The notes: a model not told the origin generated them from the sequence alone. A stretch of 64,000 nt of DNA from Longimonas halophila (GCF_002554705.1 NZ_PDEP01000006.1:124001-188000), one strand, 5' to 3'; numbered from the stretch's first letter, positions 1 through 9,427 are shown. A program made the numbers and translations.

Positions 1-658
1 GATCGCCTTCAGCACCAAAGTAGCGGCGCGTGCTGGCAAACTGGTTAAAGTCGTCCTGCGCGCTGTTGAGCGCTTCAGCCTGGGTGGGGAGCAGCTCGAA
101 TCCGTTGATAGCCAGCTCGATAGCTGGAGCCATGACTTCGGAGCGAGAGAGCGTGCCGTACTTCTCAAGCGCATGCAAGAGCCCGTCCACGGTGCCGGGT
201 ACGCCCGACGCCAGGTGGCCGCGCCGACTTCGGGCGCGCACAGCGTTGCCGCGGGCATCCAGATAGACATCAGGAGTAGCTGCGGCAGGAGCGGTTTCGC
301 GGTGATCAATCGTGGTCGCGGTGCCGTCGGGCTGGCGCAGCACCAGGAACCCGCCGCCGCCCAAGTTGCCGGCCCGCGGATACGTTACGGCCAGCGCAAA
401 GCCGACCGCGACCGAGGCATCGACCGCATTGCCGCCCTGCTCCAGGATCTGGCGTCCGGCCTCAGCCGCTGCCGGATGCGCGGCCACGACCATGCCGTCT
501 TCGCCATACTCGGGCGTTGCGACAGGAGCCTCGTGCTTGTTTGTTCGCAACGGCTCGTCGCCTGCCGGTAGGGCGTAGGCAGGAGACACATAGGCGAGTG
601 CTATGGATATGAGAGCAGCGACGACCAAGCGAGGCAGAGCGAGACCACGGGTAGGCAT
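1..658 (-). CDS. ggt: Gamma-glutamyltransferase, N-terminal part (cut by window edge)
   Basis: This is the first 219 codons of a minus-strand gene that runs off the left end of the window. Residues 1-29 form a signal peptide ending in an Ala-x-Ala-like site, so the enzyme is exported. The body has the GGT large-subunit pattern: an AAHPAAAEAGRQIL stretch, then GGNAVDASVAVGFALAV, then a glycine-rich NLGGGGF motif and a DHRETAP segment that ends in the conserved Arg-Glu. The family cleaves gamma-glutamyl bonds of glutathione and related compounds and self-processes at a Thr in the part not visible here. The gene is the last of a minus-strand group with the PspC and cyclo-ligase genes. Identification is strong; the catalytic Thr could not be checked. 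Confidence 0.93.
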   Translation of the reverse strand, partial: MPTRGLALPRLVVAALISIALAYVSPAYALPAGDEPLRTNKHEAPVATPEYGEDGMVVAAHPAAAEAGRQILEQGGNAVDASVAVGFALAVTYPRAGNLGGGGFLVLRQPDGTATTIDHRETAPAAATPDVYLDARGNAVRARSRRGHLASGVPGTVDGLLHALEKYGTLSRSEVMAPAIELAINGFELLPTQAEALNSAQDDFNQFASTRRYFGAEGD

Positions 659-715
659 AGGCGCAGCGGGAGATCAGGCAGAAAAGCAAAAAAAGACAGA
701 GCTCATCAGGCGCGG

Positions 716-1375
716 TTACGCGTCTTCGGGTTTCGGCATGATGTAAGCCATCCCAAAATAGATGAGAGCAAGGTTACCTCCCGAGATGAACAAGCCCACC
801 AGAAAGGCAGCGCGCACCAGCGTAACATCGAGCCCAAAGTACTCAGCGAGCCCGGCGCACACGCCAAAGAGCTTCTTCTCGGAGGAGCGACGTAGCTTAT
901 TGGCCGAGGACGACGGGTCGGTCTGTTCGGCGTCGAGCGCTGCGCGGGCCTCACGCAGTTTAGCTTGCACCTTTTCCTCGACCGACTCAGAAGATGCGCC
1001 CGAATCCGAAGTAGAAGACGTTGAGCTGGTGGTTTTCTTTTTGTTCTTTTTGCGTCCAGAAAATACCCCGAATCCAATGAGGGCCATCATCATCCCTACC
1101 ATACCAATACCCAGGGTGGAGCTCAGGAATCCCATCGACGTGAACTCGGCAATGAGGTAGAGCGCCAGCACGAGCAGCATGCCCACGCCAGTAGCGGTGG
1201 CAATGCGCCCAAAGCGGTCAGAGGATCCGCCTGCAGGCGCGTCCAGCAGGTGGTCGAGCTCCTCGTCGGTGAAGTCGCTAAGCTCGGCATCGTCGAGCGG
1301 CGAGAACGATGTGTCGGAGGGGCGGTCGTCTGCATGGGAGCGCGAGGACGAGCGGGGGCGGTTACGGGTTGGCAT
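716..1375 (-). CDS. PspC-domain membrane protein
   Basis: This 219-residue protein has a Ser/Asp/Glu-rich N-terminus (about 1-60), two hydrophobic segments (about 63-81 and 86-107), a Lys-rich then Ser/Thr-rich linker, and a C-terminal PspC domain (about 160-215). The PspC domain shows the usual KLRRSSEKKLFGVCAGLAEYFG start and the LVRAAFLV helix leading into a third membrane segment. PspC proteins are inner-membrane partners in envelope-stress responses; in Bacteroidota stand-alone PspC proteins are common and mostly uncharacterised. No PspA or PspB gene lies nearby. The PspC domain is clear; a phage-shock role is inference. Confidence 0.85.
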   Translation of the reverse strand: MPTRNRPRSSSRSHADDRPSDTSFSPLDDAELSDFTDEELDHLLDAPAGGSSDRFGRIATATGVGMLLVLALYLIAEFTSMGFLSSTLGIGMVGMMMALIGFGVFSGRKKNKKKTTSSTSSTSDSGASSESVEEKVQAKLREARAALDAEQTDPSSSANKLRRSSEKKLFGVCAGLAEYFGLDVTLVRAAFLVGLFISGGNLALIYFGMAYIMPKPEDA

Positions 1376-1432
1376 GGGAGGCAGAGCGCGTGTGGAAAAA
1401 CAGCGAGCGCAGATACAGGCGAAATACGAATA

Positions 1433-2053
1433 CTATGACAGGCGTGGCTGCTTCGGTTCGCGAAGAAGCGGCCCTACGGTTTCCGTTTCGGTGACGACGT
1501 ATTGCACCGGTACATCGTGATCATCCGACGGCACGGTATCGACCAGGCAGGCGTCGAATGCAAGCGCGAGGGTGTCGGCGTCAAGGTCGGCCAGAAAGCG
1601 ATCGTAGAACCCGCCGCCGTGTCCGATGCGGTGGCCGCGCCGACCTACACCGAAGGCGGGTACAATCACCAGGTCAATGGCATGGGGAGCAATGCGGGTG
1701 CCGTGCACCGGCTCGTGCAATCCCCACCGATTTTCGACCAGGGCATCGGTGTTGGTAAAGGTGCGGGCCTCCATATCGGGCTGCCCGGCTGCGAAACTTG
1801 TGACCACCGGCAGCACGACGGTCTTGCCTGCGGCCTGGCACCACCCAATGAGCGGACGCGTGTCGACTTCGCCGCGATCGAGCGCGGGCCAGTACAGATG
1901 CACAACATCGGCGCGGTGCAGCGCTGGGTGCGCCCGGGTACGAGCGCAGATGCGTCGACTGCGCCTGCTGTGAGCCACAGGAGCAAGAGCCCGTCGGTAC
2001 GCGTCGAAGGCCTGGCGGAGCGTGGTTTTAGAAACAGAAGGCATAGCATTCAA
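1433..2053 (-). CDS. 5-formyltetrahydrofolate cyclo-ligase
   Basis: This 206-residue protein is a 5-formyl-THF cyclo-ligase (5-FCL/MTHFS family), which uses ATP to convert 5-formyl-THF to 5,10-methenyl-THF in folate recycling. The glycine-rich ATP/substrate motif GHGGGFYDR is at residues 144-152, preceded by DLVIVPAFGVGRRGHRIG, the family's usual context. The N-terminus has the basic region and VHLYWPALDRGEVDT segment expected. The length is normal for the family. The start could also be the Met at codon 4. It lies upstream of the PspC gene on the same strand and diverges from the AhpD-like gene. Confidence 0.92.
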   Translation of the reverse strand: MNAMPSVSKTTLRQAFDAYRRALAPVAHSRRSRRICARTRAHPALHRADVVHLYWPALDRGEVDTRPLIGWCQAAGKTVVLPVVTSFAAGQPDMEARTFTNTDALVENRWGLHEPVHGTRIAPHAIDLVIVPAFGVGRRGHRIGHGGGFYDRFLADLDADTLALAFDACLVDTVPSDDHDVPVQYVVTETETVGPLLREPKQPRLS

Positions 2054-2146
2054 ATCACAATTTCACGGGCTAAGCTAAACGTCCATGCTATGTCTTTTGT
2101 TACGAGTCTACCTATTTTCCCGTTGTAAAACGTAGCCCCAGTCACC

Positions 2147-2548
2147 ATGTCCAGCACGTCCTCCAGCGCGTCCGATGCCGCCGCCTCCGAAACACGGTTG
2201 GATGCGTTTAACGCGTATCGCGATCAGATGAACGAGCGGATTCTGGAGGGCACCGACCACTTGGGTATCAAACGCTTTTTTCGCCTCGATGATGCCGCCT
2301 ATGACGACGGCGCGCTGCCGGGCGACACGAAAGAGCTGCTTGGGCTGGTGGCCTCGACGGTGCTGCGGTGCAACGACTGCATCGACTACCACCTGCAACA
2401 GTGCGTAAACGCTGGATGGAGCGACGAAGAACTGCTCGATGCCTTGAACGTGGCGCTTGTCGTAGGCGGCTCCATCGTGATCCCGCACCTGCGCCACGCG
2501 GTGGAAACGATTGATTTACTGCGTAGCCGTGAACAAGCAGACAGCTAA
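2147..2548 (+). CDS. AhpD-like / carboxymuconolactone decarboxylase family protein
   Basis: This 133-residue protein has the alpha-helical AhpD/CMD core. A CNDC (CxxC) motif followed by IDYHL gives the Cys-x-x-Cys...His arrangement of the alkylhydroperoxidase-type proteins. The helix LLGLVASTVLRCNDC and the later EELLDALNVALVVGGSIVIPHLRHA segment are typical. Such proteins are small thiol oxidoreductases, often involved in peroxide defence. No peroxiredoxin gene is adjacent, so the partner is unknown. The first 15-20 residues are Ser/Ala-rich and probably disordered. Confidence 0.85.
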   Translation: MSSTSSSASDAAASETRLDAFNAYRDQMNERILEGTDHLGIKRFFRLDDAAYDDGALPGDTKELLGLVASTVLRCNDCIDYHLQQCVNAGWSDEELLDALNVALVVGGSIVIPHLRHAVETIDLLRSREQADS

Positions 2549-2653
2549 CGCATTCTTACCCGATGCTTGCAATACTGGAGCAGGTGCCGCGTAAAATGTG
2601 CTGTACCGCGCTCCATTCGGCCTGCGAATGTATCCCAGACCGCGCCCCGACGT

Positions 2654-4033
2654 ATGTTTGAAAGTCTGTCCGACAAATTAGATAGCGCCCTGAAGTCCGT
2701 TACAGGGCAAGGGCGTATCAACGAGCTGAACATCGCCGAGACAATGCGCGAGATTCGCCGCGCGTTGCTCAACGCTGATGTCAACTACAAGGTGGCGCGC
2801 GACATCACCGACCGCGTAAAGGAGAAAGCCACCGGCGACGAGGTGCTGCAGTCGGTTACGCCGGGCGAGCAGCTTACCAAGATCGTGTACGACGAGCTTA
2901 CGCGCGTGCTGGGCGGCGAGCATGTCGGGCTCAACATGGCCGACCACCCGCCCACCGTTATTCTGGTGGCTGGGCTGCAGGGCTCGGGCAAGACTACGTT
3001 TGTGGCAAAGCTGGCCAAGCACTTGCGCTCCAAGGGCCATGCGCCCCTCCTGGCAGCGGCCGATGTCTACCGCCCGGCGGCGGTCGACCAGCTCCGTACC
3101 CTGGCCGATCAGGTCGGCGTGCCGGTCTACTCGGTCGAAGACGACGGCCAGATCGTGCAAGACGCCGTTCGCGTGGCCGATGAAGCCGTGGCGCACGCCA
3201 AGCAGAAAGCGCGCGATGTCGTCATTATCGACACGGCGGGCCGGATGCATGTCGACGAGGCCATGATGAAAGAGGTTGCCGACATCAAAGGCGCCGTTGA
3301 TCCCAACGAAATCCTTTTCGTTGTGGACAGCATGACCGGCCAAGACGCGGTCAACACCGCCAAGGAGTTCAACGAGCAGCTCGACTTCGACGGTGTGGTG
3401 CTCACCAAGCTCGACGGCGATACGCGAGGCGGTGCTGCCCTCTCGATTCGCACGGTGGTCGAGAAGCCAATTAAGTTTGCCTCCACCGGCGAGAAGCTCG
3501 ACGCGCTCTCGGAGTTCTACCCCGACCGCATGGCCCAGCGCATTCTGGGCATGGGCGATGTCGTTTCGTTTGTAGAGCGCGCGCAAGAGCAGTACGACGA
3601 AGAGCAGGCTCAGCAGCTCAAGCAGAAGATCAAGTCCGACGACTTTGATCTGCAAGACTTCTACGACCAGCTGCAGCGCATCCAGAACATGGGGTCGATG
3701 AAAGACCTCATTGGCATGATTCCGGGCGTGGGATCGCAGATGAAAGACCTGGACTTGGACGAGGATGCATTCAAGCACATTGAGGCGATGATTCTCTCCA
3801 TGACGCCCGAAGAGCGATCCAACCCACAGATTCTGAACGGCACGCGCCGTCGTCGCATTGCCAAAGGCAGCGGCGTAGAAGTGCGCGATGTGAACCAGCT
3901 CATCAAGCAGTTCCGCGACATGAAGAAGATGATGAAGACCATGTCGAAGCTGACTGGGCAGGGCCGTTCCATGAACCTGAAAAAGCTGATGGGCCGGTTT
4001 GGCGGAGGCGGAAGCAATCCGTTTCCAGGCTGA
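2654..4033 (+). CDS. ffh: Signal recognition particle protein Ffh
   Basis: Ffh is the GTPase of the bacterial signal recognition particle. It binds 4.5S RNA and hydrophobic signal sequences and docks on FtsY for co-translational membrane targeting. The 459-residue protein begins at MFESLSDKL, the family's usual start, although the frame is open further upstream. Visible features are the N domain (about 1-90), the G1 loop GLQGSGKTT (residues 107-115), the [11 protein letters not shown] segment, the DTAGR G3 motif, the TKLDGD G4 motif, and a Met-rich M domain ([27 protein letters not shown]). The length is normal. It heads the rpsP-rimM-trmD-rplS run, a common bacterial arrangement. Confidence 0.97.
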   Translation: MFESLSDKLDSALKSVTGQGRINELNIAETMREIRRALLNADVNYKVARDITDRVKEKATGDEVLQSVTPGEQLTKIVYDELTRVLGGEHVGLNMADHPPTVILVAGLQGSGKTTFVAKLAKHLRSKGHAPLLAAADVYRPAAVDQLRTLADQVGVPVYSVEDDGQIVQDAVRVADEAVAHAKQKARDVVIIDTAGRMHVDEAMMKEVADIKGAVDPNEILFVVDSMTGQDAVNTAKEFNEQLDFDGVVLTKLDGDTRGGAALSIRTVVEKPIKFASTGEKLDALSEFYPDRMAQRILGMGDVVSFVERAQEQYDEEQAQQLKQKIKSDDFDLQDFYDQLQRIQNMGSMKDLIGMIPGVGSQMKDLDLDEDAFKHIEAMILSMTPEERSNPQILNGTRRRRIAKGSGVEVRDVNQLIKQFRDMKKMMKTMSKLTGQGRSMNLKKLMGRFGGGGSNPFPG

Positions 4034-4114
4034 TCCAATCGCGGCATCCCCGTGCTTCGTCTCTCCAGTAAAGAGAGCGTTCGCGAGGCTACATGACCAA
4101 TTACTGTTACGTTG

Positions 4115-4132
4115 GGAGGCGCGAACGCCTCC
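4115..4132 (+). promoter_or_regulatory. Hairpin in the ffh-rpsP spacer
   Basis: A perfect 7-bp stem (GGAGGCG / CGCCTCC) with a CGAA loop lies 43 bases before the GTG start of rpsP. It has no run of T directly after it, so it does not look like a standard terminator. It could be an attenuator or leader structure for the ribosomal protein operon; this is inference. Confidence 0.35.
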
Positions 4133-4174
4133 TGATCACCCGTTATTCTTTTCGATTAACCCCGATACGTACCT

Positions 4175-4828
4175 GTGTCCGTTAAACTTCGCATGCGCCG
4201 AATGGGGCGCAAAAAGATCCCCGTGTTTTCCATTGTAGCCACCGACTCGCGCAATGCGCGTGATGGCCGGTACATTGAAGACCTTGGGCGCTACTACCCG
4301 CTGGAGCAGCCCGCCACCGTGCAGGTGGACGAAGAGCGCGTGCTCTACTGGCTCGAAAATGGTGCGCAGCCGAGCGATACGGTGCGTAGCCTCATTAGCA
4401 AGCGCGGCCTGATGCTGCATCATCACCTCAAGAAGAAGGGCAAATCGCCCGAACAGATTGCCGAAGCGGTGGATGAGCACATCCAGCGCCTGGAAGAGAA
4501 GGGCGAAGACATCAAGATGACCGCTGAGATGCGCCGCGCCCAGGCCATTGAGGAAGAGCGCGAGCGCGCCGCCGAGCTTGAAGAGCAGCGCCGCAAAGAA
4601 GAGGAAGAGCGCCGCAAAGCGGAAGAAGAAGCCAAGGCTAAAGCCGAAGCAGAAGCTAAAGCTGCCGAAGAAAAGGCAGCGGCCGAAGCCGAGGAAGACG
4701 CTGACGAATCCGACACGGCTGATGCCGACGCCGCTGAAGTAGAGGCGGCCGATGACGCCGACGCTGCCGAAGCGACCGACGAAGACGCCGCCGACGAAAG
4801 CGATGACACCCCGAAGTCGGATGCGTAA
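4175..4828 (+). CDS. rpsP: Ribosomal protein S16 (bS16) with long acidic C-terminal extension
   Basis: Residues 1-80 are a standard bS16: SVKLRMRRMGRKKIPVFSIVA followed by RDGRYIEDLGRYYPL and ERVLYWLENGAQPSDTV. The start is GTG at 4175, which gives the conserved SVKLR beginning. bS16 normally ends near residue 80-90. Here the protein is 217 residues long: about 80-125 is a helical region, 125-175 is a highly charged Glu/Lys/Arg/Ala helix of probable coiled-coil type, and 175-217 is almost pure Asp/Glu/Ala/Ser. The acidic tail suits a salt-in halophile, but its length is unusual. Its last 8 bases overlap the rimM start, which suggests translational coupling. Confidence 0.95.
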   Translation: MSVKLRMRRMGRKKIPVFSIVATDSRNARDGRYIEDLGRYYPLEQPATVQVDEERVLYWLENGAQPSDTVRSLISKRGLMLHHHLKKKGKSPEQIAEAVDEHIQRLEEKGEDIKMTAEMRRAQAIEEERERAAELEEQRRKEEEERRKAEEEAKAKAEAEAKAAEEKAAAEAEEDADESDTADADAAEVEAADDADAAEATDEDAADESDDTPKSDA

Positions 4829-5435
4829 CGCCGCCTCGCCCAACCATTCCGCTGCTGCCGACACACCGCCTGCCGACACGCTCGTGCAGGTGGGTCGCGT
4901 GGGTAAGCCGCACGGCCTCGACGGCACCGTGAAGGTCATTCCGCTGTCGGATGACCCCGACCGGTTTGCGACCTTCGACACGGTGTACGTGGGCCGCAAC
5001 GCTGAGCGCGCCACCGCCCATGCGGTCCGCGACGTGCGGTTTCAACCGCACAAGAAGGGCACCACGGTGCTCCTCTCGCTCGAAACCGCAACCGACCGCA
5101 ACGAAGCCGAAGCGCTGCGTCGCCTTGACGTGTTTGTGCCCGAATCGGTCTTTGCGCTGGATGGTGAAGAGCGCTTTGTGCACGACCTGGTCGGCTATGC
5201 CGTCTACAGTGGCGAGGAGTGCGTGGGCACGCTTACGGAAGTGATGGCGCTCCCTGGGCCCGATGCCCTCGTCATTGAAACGACTGAGGGCTACGATGCG
5301 CTCGTGCCATTTGTGGAGGCGTTTGTGCCCCGCATCGACGACGATGCCCAGCGCATCCACCTGAACCCCGTCGAGGGGCTGCTGGATGCGAATGCGCCCG
5401 GTGCCCCCAACACGCCGCCCGACGACCTCCGATAG
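4821..5435 (+). CDS. rimM: 16S rRNA processing protein RimM
   Basis: RimM helps assemble the head of the 30S subunit and binds S19. The 204-residue product contains the RimM core, VQVGRVGKPHGLDGTVKVIPL, near the N-terminus and the PRC-barrel half with a DLVGYAVYSG segment and a DALVPFVEAFVPRID segment near the C-terminus. The chosen ATG overlaps the end of rpsP by 8 bases; a longer open frame upstream lies wholly inside rpsP and was not used. The order rpsP-rimM-trmD-rplS is the classical operon. Confidence 0.94.
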   Translation: MRNAASPNHSAAADTPPADTLVQVGRVGKPHGLDGTVKVIPLSDDPDRFATFDTVYVGRNAERATAHAVRDVRFQPHKKGTTVLLSLETATDRNEAEALRRLDVFVPESVFALDGEERFVHDLVGYAVYSGEECVGTLTEVMALPGPDALVIETTEGYDALVPFVEAFVPRIDDDAQRIHLNPVEGLLDANAPGAPNTPPDDLR

Positions 5436-5463
5436 CCTCGCGTTTTGAACGAGGTCTGCTGCC

Positions 5464-6192
5464 ATGCACATTGACATCATCGCCGCCATCCCCGACCTGG
5501 TGCGCGAGCCGCTGCAGCACAGCATTGTAGGGCGCGCGCAAGATGATGGGCACGTGAGCATCACGGTGCACAGCCTGCACGACTTTGGTGTAGGCAAACA
5601 CCGCCAGATTGACGACTATCCCTTTGGGGGCGGCGCGGGCATGGTGCTCAAACCGGAGCCGCTCGTGCGCGCTATCGAAGCGTGCCAGCCCGACGGCAAC
5701 GCCGACGCGGTCGTCTACCTGACGCCCGACGGCACGCCGCTGAAGCAGACCCATGCCAACCAGCTGTCGATGCATGAGCATCTGATTCTGGTGGCCGGGC
5801 ACTATAAAGGTATCGACCAGCGCGTGCGCGACCACTTTATCACCCACGAACTTTCGATTGGCGACTACGTGCTGAGCGGCGGCGAACTGCCTGCGCTCGT
5901 TCTGGTGGATGCAGTGGTGCGGCTCGTGCCCGGCGTACTGGGCGATGCATCCTCGGCACTTACCGATTCGTTTCAAGATGGCCTGCTGGATGCCCCGGCC
6001 TACACGCGTCCGGCGGTCTTTCGCGGCCACGAGGTGCCAAGCGTGCTCCGCTCGGGCAACCACGCCCGCATTGAAGCTTGGCACGACGAACAGCGCCTCG
6101 AAAAAACGCGCACCCGCCGTCCCGATTTGCTGAATAACGACACCGAAGCGCCGCCCTCAACCTCTGAGGCCTCCGCGTCTTCTACCGACTAA
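5464..6192 (+). CDS. trmD: tRNA (guanine-N1)-methyltransferase TrmD
   Basis: TrmD methylates G37 of tRNAs that read CNN codons, using S-adenosylmethionine in a trefoil-knot (SPOUT) fold, and so prevents frameshifting. The 242-residue protein shows the family motifs in order: [38 protein letters not shown], the knot motif [30 protein letters not shown] (conserved along its whole length), and the C-terminal [14 protein letters not shown] segment. The last 20 residues are a Ser/Ala/Glu-rich tail. It follows rimM by 28 bases. Confidence 0.97.
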   Translation: MHIDIIAAIPDLVREPLQHSIVGRAQDDGHVSITVHSLHDFGVGKHRQIDDYPFGGGAGMVLKPEPLVRAIEACQPDGNADAVVYLTPDGTPLKQTHANQLSMHEHLILVAGHYKGIDQRVRDHFITHELSIGDYVLSGGELPALVLVDAVVRLVPGVLGDASSALTDSFQDGLLDAPAYTRPAVFRGHEVPSVLRSGNHARIEAWHDEQRLEKTRTRRPDLLNNDTEAPPSTSEASASSTD

Positions 6193-6286
6193 CTTGCTGT
6201 ATCCGCAGAGCGATGCTCCACGCGCACACTGCGCTCGGTGCATCCCGCTGCATTCGTATTGTTTAACCTTGAAAGACTCCAAGATC

Positions 6287-6640
6287 ATGGCGACCAATCT
6301 GCTTGACATTGTTGAAGCAACGCAACTCAAAGATGACCTGCCCGAGTTTGGGCCCGGCGACACGGTCGTCGTGCACCTGCGCGTGGTGGAAGGCGACAAA
6401 GAGCGCATCCAGAAGTACGAAGGCGTGGTGATGCAGAAGCGCGGCAGTGGCTCCAACACCACCTTTACCGTGCGCAAGATTTCGAGCGGCATCGGCGTAG
6501 AGCGTATTTTTCCCGTGCACTCGCCGCGCATCGCCCAGATCGACGTGAAGCGTCAGGGCCATGTGCGCCGCGCCCGCCTCAACTACCTGCGCGAACGCAC
6601 CGGCAAGTCCGCCCGCATCCGTGCCCGCAAAACGAACTAA
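6287..6640 (+). CDS. rplS: Ribosomal protein L19 (bL19)
   Basis: This is a 117-residue L19, a protein at the 30S-50S interface. The start [15 protein letters not shown] was chosen because it matches the normal L19 N-terminus; the frame is open further upstream. Conserved segments are [45 protein letters not shown] and [13 protein letters not shown], with the basic C-terminus [18 protein letters not shown]. The length is normal and there is no acidic extension, unlike S16. It ends the rpsP-rimM-trmD-rplS run. Confidence 0.97.
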   Translation: MATNLLDIVEATQLKDDLPEFGPGDTVVVHLRVVEGDKERIQKYEGVVMQKRGSGSNTTFTVRKISSGIGVERIFPVHSPRIAQIDVKRQGHVRRARLNYLRERTGKSARIRARKTN

Positions 6641-6697
6641 CGGCACGCCGCCCTCTGCGCGGCCCGCGATAGCTTCTGCACGCAATAGCTCTGGTGT

Positions 6698-7582
6698 ATG
6701 CCCACCCGCATTGCCCTTTGGGACGACGCGCCCGCTCACGCCCTCATTGGCGGACTGCTGGCGCAAGACGACGCCAACTTTGCGATTGAGCGCCATCGGC
6801 CCGAGGTGTGCACCGCCCGCGTGATGCAGGACGAGGTGGACATCGCGCTTGTGCCTACGTATCTGGCGCTGCAGGGCCACGACGGCTTCGACGCGGTGCC
6901 CGGTATGGGGCTGTCGTCGTGGCAGTACCCGTTTGCCCGGCTCGTGTGGAGCGGCGGGCTGCAGGCGTTCCCAGAGACGGTCGCCTACCCGCGGTCGCGC
7001 GTTACCGAGCGCTTCGTAGCCCGCGTGGTGATGCATGAGCATTACGGCGTAGACCCCGAGTTCATCGCGGTGGATACCGATGACCCTGCTACTCTGCATC
7101 AGACCGATGCCGACGCCGCACTCATCGTCGGTCCACAGGGCGCGCACTACGACGCGGGCGATGCCTTTACGATGGACCTGGGCCGCGAGTGGTACGAGCT
7201 CACCAACTACCCGATGGTGTGGGGGCTCTTCGTCATGAAGCGCGGACGCGCCACCACGGCGCTTGTAGAGGCCATGATAGCAGCCGGAAAGCATGCGAAA
7301 GCACATCGGGCCGACTGGATCGAGCAGGAAAATCCGCCCGAGGCGCTGCGCGAGTTCTACACCGACGATCTGCGCACTGGCATCGGGCGTCTCGAACGCG
7401 CCAGCCTCACCGACTTCCGCACGTATCTGTTTTACTACAACGTAGCAGACGAAATCCCCGATATGCCGTTCGTGTCGGAAGATCCCGACAGCGCCCGCGA
7501 GGAGGACGACGATGCCGAAGAGGCCGATGGCGATGCTCCTCGCGGCGACGGGGCTCCGCATCCCCCAACTCCTACGGCCTAA
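6698..7582 (+). CDS. mqnA: MqnA-like chorismate dehydratase (futalosine menaquinone pathway)
   Basis: MqnA converts chorismate to 3-enolpyruvylbenzoate, the first committed step of the futalosine route to menaquinone. The protein has the two-lobed binding-protein-like fold of the MqnA/MqnD family: an N-terminal ALWDDAPAHALIGGLL segment, DIALVPTYLALQ, GMGLSSW, and a later YPMVWGLFVMKRG segment. It is 294 residues, with an Asp/Glu-rich C-terminal tail of about 40 residues beyond the conserved core. The family assignment is good; MqnA and MqnD are related and only context or alignment would separate them fully. No other mqn gene is in the window. Confidence 0.78.
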   Translation: MPTRIALWDDAPAHALIGGLLAQDDANFAIERHRPEVCTARVMQDEVDIALVPTYLALQGHDGFDAVPGMGLSSWQYPFARLVWSGGLQAFPETVAYPRSRVTERFVARVVMHEHYGVDPEFIAVDTDDPATLHQTDADAALIVGPQGAHYDAGDAFTMDLGREWYELTNYPMVWGLFVMKRGRATTALVEAMIAAGKHAKAHRADWIEQENPPEALREFYTDDLRTGIGRLERASLTDFRTYLFYYNVADEIPDMPFVSEDPDSAREEDDDAEEADGDAPRGDGAPHPPTPTA

Positions 7583-7637
7583 CGCTTCGTGGGGCGATGC
7601 TCCTGTTCTGCCTTCTTCTCTCGACCCCTTCGCACTT

Positions 7638-8102
7638 ATGAGTAGCGGCGTACGCACCCTCGACCGGAATAAGAAAGCCCGGCACGAGTACTTCATCGAA
7701 GATACGCTCGAAGCCGGCGTTGCCCTAACCGGCTCCGAGGTCAAGTCGGCCAAAGACGGCAAGGCCAGCCTCGACGGGACCTACTGCTCGCTCGATAACC
7801 GGGGCGAGATGATGATGCACAATGCGTACATCAAGCCGTACAAGCAGGCCAGCCACTTCAACCACGAGCCGCGTCGCTCGCGCAAGCTGCTGATGCACCA
7901 GCACGAGCTGGAGCGCTGGGCCGAGGCGGCAGCGCAAAAAGGCTACACCATTGTGCCGCTGGAGCTGTACGTGCGCGACGGCTGGATCAAGGTCAAGATC
8001 GGGCTGGCCAAGGGCAAAGACGTGCGCGACAAGCGCCAGACTGTGAAGGAGCGCGAGTCGAAGCGCAAGCTACGTGACATCAAACATGAGTTTAACCGTT
8101 AA
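7638..8102 (+). CDS. smpB: SsrA-binding protein SmpB
   Basis: SmpB binds tmRNA and delivers it to stalled ribosomes in trans-translation. This 154-residue protein begins MSSGVRTLDRNKKARHEYFIE, then has ALTGSEVKSAKDGKASLDG, the NAYIKPYKQ strand, RRSRKLLMHQHEL and the basic C-terminal tail KGKDVRDKRQTVKERE. The ATG at 7638 was chosen because it gives the normal N-terminus; an upstream start inside mqnA is not needed. No tmRNA gene (ssrA) was recognised in this window. Confidence 0.97.
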   Translation: MSSGVRTLDRNKKARHEYFIEDTLEAGVALTGSEVKSAKDGKASLDGTYCSLDNRGEMMMHNAYIKPYKQASHFNHEPRRSRKLLMHQHELERWAEAAAQKGYTIVPLELYVRDGWIKVKIGLAKGKDVRDKRQTVKERESKRKLRDIKHEFNR

Positions 8103-8200
8103 CCGATAGCGCCTGTCCGGCGCATCCGCCCACATCGGGCGTGCGGATGCCCGAGGCGCGTTGCACTGCCGCATCCTACCCACCTGCCTGTCCCTTCCCC

Positions 8201-9427
8201 ATGGGCTTCCCCCCTGTAGACGACCAACTCGCCGTGCTCATGCGCGGTGTTGCCGACCTCGTTCCTGAAGACGCGCTCCGCGAGAAGCTGGAGCACTCCC
8301 GCAAAACCGACACGCCGCTGCGCGTAAAGCTGGGCTGCGACCCGAGCCGCCCCGACTTGCACTTGGGACACACCGTGGTGCTGCGCAAGCTGCGTCAGTT
8401 TCAGGATCTGGGGCACCAGGCGGTGCTCATTGTGGGCGACTTCACCGGCATGATTGGCGATCCCACGGGCCGGTCCAAGACACGCCCTGCGCTCACGCTC
8501 AAGGAGACCCGCGAGCACGGCAGATCCTACTTCGAGCAAGCCGCGAACGTGCTCGACCCCGACCGCACCGAGATCCGCTACAACTCGGAGTGGCTCGACG
8601 AGATGTCGTTCAGCGAAGTCATCGAGCTGGCGGCGCAGCACACCGTTGCGCGGATGCTGGAACGCGAAGACTTCAAGACGCGCTACGAAGCCGGGCAGCC
8701 GATTAGCGTGCACGAATTCTTGTACCCACTGGCGCAGGCCCAAGACTCCGTCGAAATCCAGTCGGATGTAGAGCTTGGCGGCACCGACCAGCGCTTTAAC
8801 CTGCTCGTGGGGCGTCATATCCAACAAGCGGAGGGCCAGGACCCGCAGGTCTGCCTGATGGTGCCGCTGCTCGAAGGCACCGACGGCCACGAGAAGATGT
8901 CGAAGTCGCTCGACAATGCCATTGGCATCACCGAAGCGCCCGAAGAAATGTACGGCAAGGTCATGTCCGTACCGGATGCGCTGATCTACCGCTACACCGA
9001 ACTCGTTACGGATACACCGCTCGACGCCCTGCCCGACGTAAAGGCGCAGGCCAAGGCGAATCCGCGCGATGCAAAGCACAACCTGGCCCACGCCATCGTG
9101 CGCATGTACCACGGCGAAGATGCTGCCGACGCAGCGCGCGATCATTTTGAGAAAACGGTGGTGCAGGGCGACACGCCCGACGACATCCCCGTTTTCACGC
9201 CCGAGTCGGGCAACGGCACCATGGGGCTGCTAAACCTGATGACCGAGGCAGGACTGACCGAATCCAACAGCGAAGCCCGCCGCCTCATCAAGCAGGGCGC
9301 CGTTACCATTGACGACGAAACGGTCGATAACTGGCGCCACTCGGTCGACTTGGATGCCGATCTGCCGTTCGTGCTGCAGGTGGGCAAGCGGCGGTACGCC
9401 CGCGTCGAAGCGCCCACATCTGCATAG
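8201..9427 (+). CDS. tyrS: Tyrosyl-tRNA synthetase
   Basis: This class I aminoacyl-tRNA synthetase charges tRNA-Tyr. The protein is 408 residues. The HIGH-type motif is HLGH (residues 54-57, in RPDLHLGHTVVL) and the KMSKS motif is at residues 232-236. The segment VGDFTGMIGDPTGRSK and the SDVELGGTDQRFN motif identify the TyrRS branch of the bacterial type found widely outside enterobacteria. An S4-like RNA-binding domain closes the protein (SNSEARRLIKQGAVTIDDETV). The start MGFPPVDDQ was preferred to an upstream in-frame Met. Confidence 0.96.
   Translation: MGFPPVDDQLAVLMRGVADLVPEDALREKLEHSRKTDTPLRVKLGCDPSRPDLHLGHTVVLRKLRQFQDLGHQAVLIVGDFTGMIGDPTGRSKTRPALTLKETREHGRSYFEQAANVLDPDRTEIRYNSEWLDEMSFSEVIELAAQHTVARMLEREDFKTRYEAGQPISVHEFLYPLAQAQDSVEIQSDVELGGTDQRFNLLVGRHIQQAEGQDPQVCLMVPLLEGTDGHEKMSKSLDNAIGITEAPEEMYGKVMSVPDALIYRYTELVTDTPLDALPDVKAQAKANPRDAKHNLAHAIVRMYHGEDAADAARDHFEKTVVQGDTPDDIPVFTPESGNGTMGLLNLMTEAGLTESNSEARRLIKQGAVTIDDETVDNWRHSVDLDADLPFVLQVGKRRYARVEAPTSA

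Noticed and set aside
2678..3778. 366-codon open frame on the minus strand opposite ffh
   Set aside because: It is the antisense shadow of a highly conserved gene in G+C-rich DNA, with no family resemblance of its own.
6263..7762. 499-codon open frame on the minus strand across rplS, mqnA and smpB
   Set aside because: It lies opposite three clearly recognised genes and its translation has no conserved domain.
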